Shown: one piece after another, positions 43,801 through 55,800 of the stretch | Layout of the letters: each line of letters begins with the position of its first letter | Position numbering within the stretch: position 1 is the stretch's first letter | From: Timema cristinae | Taxonomy: Eukaryota; Arthropoda; Insecta; Phasmatodea; Timematidae | Direction of reading: 5' to 3' | Assembly (NCBI GenBank): GCA_039000515.1 | Contig: JBCFYV010000012.1 | Location: 417,001 to 481,000 of the forward strand | Length of the DNA: 64,000 bases | The notes under the pieces: generated by a model | What the model was told of the DNA's origin: nothing | What the model saw: the letters and a program-made list of their open reading frames with translations, nothing else | The model's database searches: none | Made by a program: the position numbers and the translations under genes

Positions 43801-46800
43801 GGACCAATTAAAACTATTTATCAAACAATCAGTAAATTAATTGGTGGTTTTAGAATAGAAATTAAATTATTACTATTACCAAACTATTAAGTTACATAGT
43901 AAAATGAATGATGGCATAGTGGCTTGGAAATGTAGGAGTATGATAAGCCAAGCTAGAAATATGTTACATTAATGTAAGGTAAGTGATAGTGAAAACATAG
44001 TTAGATTAGGCTTACCCTGTGAAACTGTGTGTAATGTGTGAAACGTCTAAGAAGAAATGAAGAGAGAAGTGTGTGTTGTCACTTCACTATCACTTCACAT
44101 TAATGTACAGTATTTCTACCAGGGTTGTGGAGTCTCAGCTGGAAGCAATCTGGAATGAAGTCTAAAAATGTAACAACTTGGATTTCAAAATAAAAACTTT
44201 TCTTATAACAATATTTTATACTTTTTTTTTTTATCATTTAGGACCAAAATCTGTAATTTGAATTGGAACATTTTACTGCAGTAAATATATTATTACTGAT
44301 TAATATTAGAGTTCTGTGAGCTTTAGTTTTTTCATTCAGGTCAAGTATCTTAAAAAGCTCTCAAGTTTGAGTTGAATTCGAGTTTATTTAAAATGTCACT
44401 AGTTGAAGAAACAAATACTAAGTGTAATTATCATATCTTTAAAATTTGTACTTTACAAAATATATGAAAACAACACATGTTCCTAAAATTAAAATGACTC
44501 ATTTCTATAAATAGAAAATATTTAAAAAAATGGAAATGTTGATGTTTAAAATAGAACTAACATTTAAAAACACTGATTTAAAATTAAGAACGACTCTTGA
44601 ATAAAAATATAATAGAAAAAATAATTAAAATGTTTTCAATATTCATGACTTTAAAGAAATTAAACTACAATATTATTTACAAAAAAGTTTATATAAATGG
44701 CGTTTAGACATTTTAATTAGCTTATATTTCCCAAAAATATGCTTCCATAACTTTCTTTATGCTATAAGAAAATGTAAGACTCACAAGCATTTAGAAATTT
44801 GAAATATTTCATATTTTGTTTATTAGTCCTTATTGTAATAATTGCACATAATCACTTGTTCTGTTCCAATTCTATTCCTGTATATGCATCTGCGCTCTTG
44901 CTGTTTGTGAGCTCTCACAAGAAATTATCTTATTAAGAAATTCGCAAGACATTATCTTACAACAAAATTTATTTCAATTCAATTTTTAGTGCAAATAAGT
45001 CGCTGTTCATTCTTTGAAATGAAAAATAAGATGGTAAAAATAATATTTGGAGTAGACAATATGAAATAATAAATGCTTTTTTTATTTAAATGTTGTGTTA
45101 TGATAGGCCTAGCCAGCTAGTATTGAAAATTATATGGCTTGACTAAAAAACTGACCTAGGCCACAGGCTGAAATAAATTTAAAAATAATCTGCAAGGTTT
45201 GGTAAAATATAAGACAAGTTAACTAACATAATCCTATAACTAAATAGTAACTAAACTAATACTAGTGTTGTAATTGAATGTATTAATTTATGTTTTAAAT
45301 ATCTTAAGTTTGAAAATAATTTATATTTTCATTGTCTTGTCATGTCAATGCAACTTCATTCGAAGGTAATTAAAGACGGACGACAATATTGAATAAGTCT
45401 ACTTGTTGAAACTAGTTTTAAAGCCCTATTATATTATTGTGAAATTTGGTACTATCCCAATTAAATAGCCTATACTTTCCATTGCTTTTTAAAAATTTAT
45501 TTGTACTTAGATCAAGAGGAAGCTCAAAAATGACAAACCTACAAAACTTTTGATCTCGATCCCGAACTTTAATGACAAGCTCTGCTTGAAATCTGAGTAT
45601 TCGCAGAGCCCTAATTAATATACATTTCCATTTTTGAAGGAGTCTGAGATGGGATTACAACAGTAAAGAAATAGAGGAGTCAAAGTTGGAGTCTTGACAT
45701 ACCAACTCCGCTGCCCTGGTTTCTACACTGTCTTATTATTAAATTACATATGTATTATATTTGGAATAAGCTACATGAAAGGTGGATAGAAACATATAAA
45801 AGGAATGAACAAAACGTGGCTTTTTCAATGAAAATATTAGCAGAACACCGTTTACACTTTGCATTGCTGCTATTAGACAAAGAGGTAATGGTTGCCTCTT
45901 TAAGGAAATTGATCGTTACTGCCCTAGGTTTCATTCTATTGGAACTTGTTATCCCTCTTACCGGTACTTCGGGGTAACTGGTTTGGCCTAGTCGAAGTTC
46001 AGTTTCCGGGCAACCTTGATTTCCATGCGTCGATCTCGCGGGTCCAGTGGATGGGGGTAGGGAAGGGCGATGTGGGAGAAAACATAGGCGGGTTCTGGGG
46101 TGGTCAGGCGTGTAGATGGTAACCCTCAGGGCTGAAGGGGGAAATGGAGTAGGTGGGGGTCGGATGGTTGGTGAGAGGGGAAGACGAGGGGAGGAGTTGG
46201 CTAACTCGGGTGCAGGACTCTTGAAGATGCTGGAGTGGAGTGTTGACGTTCGGGGGTCTGGTGGTTGCAGTCGGGATCGTAGAAGATGGGTCCACGGGTG
46301 GAGTATTGTTTCGTTGTCGTCGTCTTCTTTAGGGTCTTCTGTCGGTGGGCCTTGCCGGCGCGGCGGGTGTATCCCATCCCGTGAGTTGACCGTCGGAAAG
46401 GGTCGATGAAGGTTGGAGGGGATAGGGCAGAGTCCCGGCAACACGAAGTCGCGGTGGGAGGCAGGGGAACAGTCCCGGCAACACGGAGTCGCGGTGGGAG
46501 GCAGGGGAACAGTCCCGGCAACACGAAGTCGCGGTGGGAGGCAGGGGAACAGTCCCGGCAACACGAAGTCGCGGTGGGAGGCAGGAGAACCGTCCCGGCA
46601 ACACGAAGTCGCGGTGGGAGGCAGGGGAACAGTCGGCAACACGGAGTCGCGTGGGAGGAGGAAACTCTGCAAACACGGAGTCGCGGTGGAGCATGGGATA
46701 AGTCCGCAACACGGAAGTCGCCGGTGGGGCAGGAGAAACCGTCCGGATCACGGAGTCTATGGAGGTCGGATAGCTGAGATAGATGATGAATCGCTTTCAA

Positions 46801-49800
46801 CAAATAAAGCGATTAATATATAGGCTTGTACGGTGGTTTCCAGTTGGGTCACATGAAGGCTCCGGATCACGTTATAACCTCTACTGCTGTCGGCCTTGAC
46901 CAATGGGGAAAACAGGGGTTCTATTGTCGAGAAACCGTTAGGACAGGTCCATCACGCGAGCCAATAGGAAGCGCTGGCGCTGTGAGCAGAGGTGGAGTCG
47001 TCACGGACGGCTCAGACAACATGGACTGTGGGCCAGACCTGCAGTGGAGAGGGAGGGTGAAGCGGCGGTGCAAGTGCGAAGGAAAGATACAAGGCTGACT
47101 GAACAGTGAGGCACATCAAACTCATCAGGAGGGAGTGAGAGACGCACAAAGCAACTTCATAAAAAAGGAAACCAAAAACCACAAAAGGTAGAAAAGGACA
47201 TTGGTAAAGAAAGATAGGAACATGTAAAAGGTATAACATAAAGGCCATTGGATGTGAATATATATAATATATCTGTACAAGGAAAACCTCTTTTTGCTTT
47301 ATGAGGTAATTGTATTGTATTGTATTTGGAAGAAGATACAGGAAAGGTGGATACAAACATATTAAAGGAAATGAACACAATCAGTCTTATCATTCTTTAC
47401 AAAATTACTTTTTCTCCCTTTTGTGATTTTTTGGTTTCCTCTTTTAGAAAGTTGTGTTGTGCATTTCTGCTTCCTACTGGTGAGTTCCAATAGAATGAAA
47501 TTTAGGTCTGGGGATTAGGTAGTAACAATCGATTTTCTCGGAAATGCAGCCATTACATATTTGCCCAATGGCAGCAATGTAGCATTGTCTAGTAGATAAT
47601 CGGTTCTAATCACCATCAACCATTTTTACTGTTAGGGATTTGTTACACTTCCGAAACGAGTGCATACATTCATATACAAATAAGTACTATCGTTATTCAC
47701 AAAGCAATTAGAACTAATTATTTTAGTAATTTAAATAATGGTAATATTTTAAGATGTTTATGCAAATTGTTCAAAAAAAAGGCATTGGCCTCACTTAACC
47801 TAATGCACATAGTTTTTGTTTCCAAGACATTTCTTTGACTTATCTACTCAAGTTCAATAGTTAAACTGATTAGCTACACTTTCTACAGATTCCGATAAAT
47901 CAGGTCGAACAACTGTCACAAAATGACATTAGCCTGTAAATGAGTAACAATTATACTAACAGCACCTATTATCTATTTCCTGGCTTTGGTAGGAAGAAGA
48001 GTTTATGGTAGTTACTAAAAAAATATTTACATATTTATACACTTTGTTATATTTGGAAGAAGGTACAGGAAAGGTGGATAGAAACGTATAAAAGGAAACA
48101 ATTTATAATTACTTCATTGTCCAGTGGCAGCAGTGCAAAGTGTGAACTGTGTTCTTTTCATTGTAAAAGCCATACTATGTTTGTTTCTTTTATATGCTTC
48201 TATCCACCTTTCCTTAACCTTCTTACAAATATTATACAATTACCTCATAAAGTTAGTGAAAAGAGGTTTTTATCTTTATATTATTTTTTTTAATGTAGCT
48301 AACAACTAATTTAAATAAAAACTAAAAAAAAAAAAAATGTGTAAAGTAATTTTTATGTTTTGTGTCACTAGTTAAAATCCATAATTTAACTACTCACATC
48401 GGTGGTCACACAGTCTAAGTTGTCACTCTTGCATTATACTGGAGTGCACAGATCTCATATACTCGGAAGCTACATTCCTCATCCCTATCCCATGTGTATT
48501 GTAAATACTCGGATAGCCTGGGTGGATAGCAATCAGTAAATAATCTCTACAGTCTGGTGGTGTTGAATATGCACTCACTAGGCACAAAGATAATGGACTT
48601 TTTTTTTTTATTGCTAACATTTCAAGTCAAAGCTACTTTTTTTATTCCTCATGTTTGACACTGTGTCAAGTCTTTATCATTTAGTTACATAAATGAGTTA
48701 AGGCTAAAGATGGTAAAATCTGTAGGAAATGTGCCTTCATTTGTAGAGAGTAAGATTGAGAAACCATTCAAGAAAAATCACCCTCAATACACACTGCCAG
48801 GGTTTAAAACCCAACCTCCTCGTCATTAGCAAACCAAACTAGGAGAGCTTAACATTTATTTTGTGTTCCCACCATTGCGATTGTCAAGGTGATTTGAAAT
48901 GACCACATTTTCAAAGACTCTCTTTATAAAGGTCTCGTGAACTGGCCATTAATTTTCAGTGAGCTTTGGTCAACTTGTTGTTAGTAGTCTTTAATTGTTG
49001 GCTTGGCAGCCATATTGGTATACTGGTTTTTAAAAATGCTTAGTTGAATAGTTAACAATTGTACTGATTAATTGATTGACTCAATATCCCCAATCATCAT
49101 TACAATAGCTCTGATTAAATTTATTTTATTTTGGAAGGAAAGTTATTGAAAAGCTAAATAGGTATGTATATAGATGTTAGTAATTTCATACTTAACATTT
49201 TGTAATGGGGATCAACTCTGATAATACTGAACTGATGTAGTTTAATAATTTGTATCATTATACGTGTTTATGCATAGGCAAGTGGATCTGTCATCACTTG
49301 AAATCCCAATTTATTAAACTCATAATCAATCACTTCAGCTTGCTTGCTTACCATATTAAAAACTAAAATCTACCCTTTGGCCAGGATTCTAACTGCTACA
49401 GTACCTTATTAAATAACATTGTCCTTTTTTTGTTCCAATCTATTTGCCCTGACATATTTTATCAATTTTCTTATTCTTACCTCTTCTTATGCTTACCTCT
49501 CCCCTATCTTCGTAGGTTGAGGGGTTAGCTAGTGACATCTAATCTTAAACTTAGTTATTACATATAATCATGTTATAAAATTAGTTACATTACAGCAAGA
49601 AGGATGCAGCCTTAAATTGAGTATAAAATAAAAATAACTATATTTTTTTATCTGGGATATTTAACACGCAATTTGTTTTTTTATTTGAGGTGTTTAACAT
49701 GCACTTTATTTTTTATGAGGTATATAGTATACAGTTTTGTTTTTTATTTGACGTATTTAATGTGCACTTTTTTATTCTAGGTATTTAAACAGGCTCTTTC

Positions 49801-52800
49801 CAAACAGATATCAGCACACGGTGTATAAACTAACTTAAATCTAGAACATACAACACCCAGCCCCCTGAAAATTAATTCATCACTGTGAAAGGGAAAACCA
49901 CAATTTCAGAATAATAAATTTTTTAGCCGTGCCTGGCATTAAACTTGGAACTCAGTAGGAAGACATGCTACCAACTGAGCCAACATGTTGGACAAGTGAC
50001 ATATTTATTTACAGACATCAGTGAATCTGAATTGCCAACTACCTTTGCAAAAATCAAGGGTTTTTTTTACAGAAAAAGGCTTTATGTTGTCTTGGTACTC
50101 GTGTATCTCAAATTATATACCTATGTTTGAACTTGTGAAATTTGTATGTCTTTGTTGATCTTTACTTTCCTATTTAAGACCAATTGTTCATACTTGTGTT
50201 TAAAATGTGGACGTATCTATTTACTTAATTTGGTGCATGATTTATTATGTTTATTGAAAGTAATTCTTCTTGCATGACATTTCTTAAGATAAGGCAGAAT
50301 GTTTATTAGATAAGGCAGAATGTTTATTTTTTATTTACTTTTCCCTATCATTATTTTCTAATGATATAACTTTTTTTGTGTGTACCTAATTAATTGTTTC
50401 TTTCTGCATGTAAAACATTTGGTATTTGCATTCATATGGATTTGGCTGCCTTTTACATATATATAAATTAATATAGTTTGGGTTAATTATACTTAGTGAA
50501 ATATTGACTATTTAAAGTAATATTTAATTTGATTTATTAACTTAATGCACTGTCAAATAAATACATATATTGTATTAACCTTACAACTTACTCTGAAGGT
50601 ACTAGCTAATTTACTTGCAATCACTTAAGACATAATACCAATGATTCATTTTGTCAATGCAAAAACCAGATTTTCAATGTGAGACAAAATCTTTATGTAC
50701 TTATTTACTCAATTCTGAATCAAATCTTTAACTATGTACATATTTTGACCTAAATCAAACCTGCAGCGGTGATTGCATGGCTTAAGGTGTCACTTTTGCT
50801 ATAGACTAATATTGCTGATGAGAGGAAGGTCTAGGTTCGAATCCCAACTGGATACCGAAAGTACTTTACTGAAGGTAGTTTTCCCTAAATGATTTTCCAC
50901 TCTCCCTTTGCACAAATACTGATTTATTTCTTTAAACCCTACCTTCCTCATCCCTGCCCTGTTATTGTAAACTGCTGGTAAGGCATGACGATAAATCTGA
51001 TTTTTTTAAATGGTGTAATGGATTTCAAATTGAATTTTAGATTGGTGAAAAATACCACATGTAATTACTTTTAAAACAAATCAAGTATCTACCTCATCAC
51101 TTATAGTTCTTAGAAAATGATACTTATTTAAGTATACATATAAGCGTGTGTGAAATTAAGCTTTTACAATTAAATCCAAATGCATACTTAGGAAGATTAG
51201 TGTTGAGATTCAAAATGTCAGGGCTTCACACAGCTTTTAATTCTGATGTAATTTTTTTTTTAATCATTTATATTAATTACATTTAATTAGAAATTTAAAA
51301 CATATGTAAACGATATGAAATGGAACCACTCTGAATATATAAGATTAGGCATCTTTTTTTAAGCAAACAAGGTTAGTTGATTTCACCTAGCATCCATCTT
51401 CTATTCATTACTCTTGTTTACACATTTACAAATTACAGCTAATTTAATTTAAATTCTGTCTACTGTTGTAACTATTTGATAAAGAATGAAAAAGAGAACG
51501 GAAGTTAGAACAGTGCATGAAGAAAGAAGTTAACTTGTTTATATCAAGGTATTACCCAATATTTCCATATTGCTTCTCTTTTCTATCACCTATATTCTTT
51601 TACTTAGCTTTCATATAATATATAATTATTCAAACTTATTTAAAATAATTTCCTCAAATTAGATATAAAAAGAAATTATTTTTCATATTTTTCAGGAATC
51701 AGATTCTGATGAAGAACTTGCTTTGCTCGAAGCTTCTAATGAAGATTTCAAGGTTTTACTTAAACGGTAATGTATTACCTAATTTTAAATTGATATTTAT
51801 CGTTGTGTTACTTTGTGTGAGTAAATACTGTAAAAAATCACATCATAAAATTTCCATTTCCTGTTTTGTCCTTTATATTCTCCCTTTTGATCTTTGGTTT
51901 CCTCTTTTAGGAAGTTGCATTGCGCGTTTCTCACTCTCTCCTGATGAGTTCTGATAGAATGAAACTAGGTCAGGGGATTGGATGGTAATGATTAATTTTC
52001 TTCAAGCCATTACCATGCAGCAATGTAAAGTTAGCTTTGTTCTTTTCATTGTAAAAGCTAAATTGTGTTCGTTCTTTTTAAATGTTTCTATCTAACTTTC
52101 CTTTATCTTCCTCCAAATCTAATATAATTATCATAAAATAATATTTATACCAAGATGTGGAAAATCTTTTTTAAATTGGGGGTAAGTTAAGTTTAATTTT
52201 TAATTAGCCAACTTATTTTAAATTAGTTAAGTGGTTTGTATTAAGAAATACTAAAAATAGATGAGGTATATTTCTTATATTTAAAAAACGTATTAAATTA
52301 CTATAATAGGGAAGGAATCTAGGCTATACCAGTGGTTCTCTAAGGGTGTTTTATTCTGCTGTGTTAAAAAAATTCCACCACACCTCTTTAAACACACATG
52401 TATTAAATACACTAACGTGTTATGGATTGGAGAGATTGAATTTATAGAAAATGTACCCACATTTGCATAGAAGACGAGTGTAAAACTTTTTACTAAAACC
52501 CACCCTCTGTTTACCGGACTAAGATTTGAACCCTTATCTTCCCATCATCTGCAGTCCAGTCCATTGTGGCAGTGACAACTTTAGACCATTTGACTACCGA
52601 AGCAGGTTTCAGTAAATGTGCTTTGGAAAAGTGGCGAGAATTTTCAAACCTTCTTTAGCTGGCTACTAAACTATTTATGTTGTTTCAAATGTTATTATCA
52701 ACAAATCTTTGATAACGAATCACCAGTGAAACTAGCATTATCTGTAGTTGTAGTATTTTTCAAACATAAACTAAATTTCTTGACCGCCAAATCAACAAAC

Positions 52801-55800
52801 CACCCTGCTGGTTCTACTTCATTGGTGACCTATTCATGATATAAACAGCTAGCCAAGACAAATCATCTTTTTAACAACCTCAACTCCTTTCCGGTTCTGA
52901 AATTTATCTCAAATCACTCCGACAAGGCGATATTTGTTGATGTAAACATAAGGTTATTTTTTATATGGACACAGCAAAGCTGCGGTACATCTAAAACCCA
53001 CTAATAGAAAACAATATCTACACTTTGATAGATGCCACCCATTCATCAGAAAAATATAATATATTCCCTTCAGTCTTACCGTATGCACTCACTGCATCTC
53101 CTCTGAACCAGAAAGTCTTCTTGGAAAGTTTTAAGAAACGTTTACAGAGCGAAGTTATCCTAAACCTCTTATTAGTAAACTTCTTCAACTGGCTGAAACT
53201 GAACTGTTACCCAAACCTGAAAAACCAGAAACTGTACCTCTAGAAACTAAGCACTCCTCAGGTCTGCAAAAGCTCAACAAAATATTAGCGTCAGCTTTTC
53301 ACATTCATATTAGAAGCATTCAGCCAAACCAACAATATCATCAAGAAACCACCAATCCTTGTGTATAAGCAGCTCCCATCATTTATAAAGTTTTTGGTAC
53401 ATTTTACATTCAAAACTGAAAATTACACAACTTTTATCCAACCGCAACTAGGCTCTCAACTTTGCAAAACCTCCCAAATACATCATCCAGCAGCCACTTC
53501 CTCTATCAACATAACCCGAGTCCGCCACAAGGGGGAGACTATTGGTACTATGGTACCAGGCCTGGGATCCAGATTGACAATTTTTTTTATGTGCTAGATT
53601 AAATAAAATAAAACATGAATGGCAATCACAAGCTGGGGTTTCTTCCAGAGGACCCTACAGGCATTTGTCACAATGGTATAGTTGGGCTCAAAGCCCCTCA
53701 AAACCCTTATTTATTTGCTAAGCTAATTTACCCCTCCCCCCTCCACACAAATAAGGGTTCACTGCCACTGAAGTCAAGTATAACAAAGTGAGGGGGGCCC
53801 GTGCTCTGTCCCTGGTATTGGACACGGTTTGAGCACTTGTGAGACCAGTAACCTAATTTACCGACTAGTATATCAAAAATGTGCAGCATAATAAATTCAC
53901 CTCACCAACAAACTCTCTGTTAACATATTGTCTGTTCACTGTAGGAATTGACTTCTGAAAGGCCTTTTTCCCTACCATAAATCTATTATATAGTAGGATA
54001 TTGGTAGGAAAAAAGACCTTTCAGAGAGTAATTCCTACCGTGAATGGACTTTATGAATGTAAACTGCCATGACACATATAGAACCTTGAAAAACCAGTTT
54101 CAGCACATCGTCATCAGAGAATGCAGGTGTTCTATGTCCAATTTTTCACTTTTGTGTAAAAGAGCATTGATGTTTGACCTTGTGTTTAAATAAACGTAAA
54201 CACCAAATATCTCTAATTTAACAATTTTGGAGATAGGACACTTGCATTCTCGGGTGACGACATACGTATACTTATAACCTCAAGGTTGTAAAAGTGTTAA
54301 AATAACTTAACAGAACACACTGCAATATATCTCAGCAAAGAATATGGAAACTGGCCCATCACTGGATCACAAAGTCTAGAAAACTCTAACCTAAATATTC
54401 ATGAACAATGACTAGTTACAACCCTGTTGCAACACCTATCCCCCACAAAACAATAGACGAACCTCCCTAAAAGCAGCCATGTTAAAAATGAATTCTAAAT
54501 CACATTTAAAGTGGTTTAACCTAGTAAAAATAATGTAAACAGGATGGGCAGCTAATAGACCAACAAGTGGTGGATCGAGCTAATCATCACTGACGTGACA
54601 TGAGAAATAAGAACTGGAGAGAAGTAATGAAAAACCAAACATTCATGAATAATGTGGGATTGAGGTGGTTTGCTAACATTGTACATAGCATCGCTGGAAC
54701 AATTATATTAATATTATTATTATATGTATATTTAACTATTTTAATATCAACCGTGTAATTTATGCAGAAATAATTAATAATTTCTTAGTAATACTATATT
54801 TCCAATCAAAAGTGTTATTAAACACTTCCAAGGATTATTGTATAATTAATTGGTCCCATTCTATTATAGTGCTCAGTGCAACTGGCTTCTAATCTAGGAA
54901 TGGGTCCCAGGTTCTATTCCTGGCTGGTATCATGGGCATTTTTCCCAAAAGGGGACCTCCCAATGGTCACCGGGGTTTGGTTAATTAGACTTAAGTTAGG
55001 TTTAAGACCATTACTGGCTCCACACTTTCATAATCACTATCTCATTGTGAGAAACGTTCTGCGGCATCAGAGCGACTTAAAGCCTACATACAAGGTGATC
55101 AAACTAGATACTCTCTTGGTCAGAGATGCCATATGTAAATAACACTGTATAGTTGGCTTTTTATGATTAATTTAAGGAACATAAAATATTACTAAAAAAC
55201 ATGTTATTTGATACTTGTGATAACATGAAATAAATAGTTTAATGAATTAAAAAATACTTACAATTTTATATTTTTATAATTGGACACAAAAATGTATAAC
55301 AGTATTAGCTATTGTGTTGTGGTATTTTAGGCAACGTCAGGAGATGGAAGCCATGCAGCGTCGCCACAAAGAGGAGGTGGAGGTGTTCCAGCAACAGTTC
55401 CTTGGGGGCTCAGTCTCTGCCATCTTCCCACCAGCGGTCTTCTATCAGGCAGTCTCTCCCCTCTGTGCAGGTCAGTCATCACTATGGATTCCTCGAATAT
55501 GAGGATTTGAAGATACCTCTGACTTAAGATTATTATTTATTTATTTTTTTAATTTGAACAACTAAAGATTTAATATAGGTAGATTCAAAATCAAAGGGGA
55601 AAAAATCATAATCATTTGGAAAAGTTAATCTCTTATGCTTATTATACTTGATAAGATTCAAACAAAATTTTAAGGTAAAATGAAGATTCATATTTGAGAA
55701 AAAATTGATTTGGCCCATCTCTTAATCATCATAGAAGAGAAAGTCTGCGTTAAACAGCTATGAAATTTCATTGCTGCCATTTTTTGTATTTAGTGGGAGC

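Larger units (their letters stand above)
45755..47396 (-). mobile_element. hammerhead-element copy, split by an LTR-like insertion
   Basis: On minus: 47396-47320 is the 3' end of one unit, followed directly by a next unit (47315-47119 and 45942-45755). This is a head-to-tail junction. The two parts of the second unit rejoin perfectly when the insert 45947-47118 and one AACT are removed. The ribozyme is cut inside stem II: CTGATGAGTT lies at 47127-47118 side, GTTCC...GAAACCTAGG at 45945-45922. Confidence 0.6.

Noticed and set aside
45755..46672. 305-codon minus-strand open frame, Pro/Arg/Ser-rich
   Set aside because: It runs through the 40-bp minisatellite, the edge of an LTR-like insert and into a hammerhead-element tail. 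Frames stay open on both strands, so it reflects GC-rich repeat composition.
50812..50845. CTGATGAG motif as another hammerhead
   Set aside because: No GAAA core or paired stem II follows; it is in a SINE head just before its B box.
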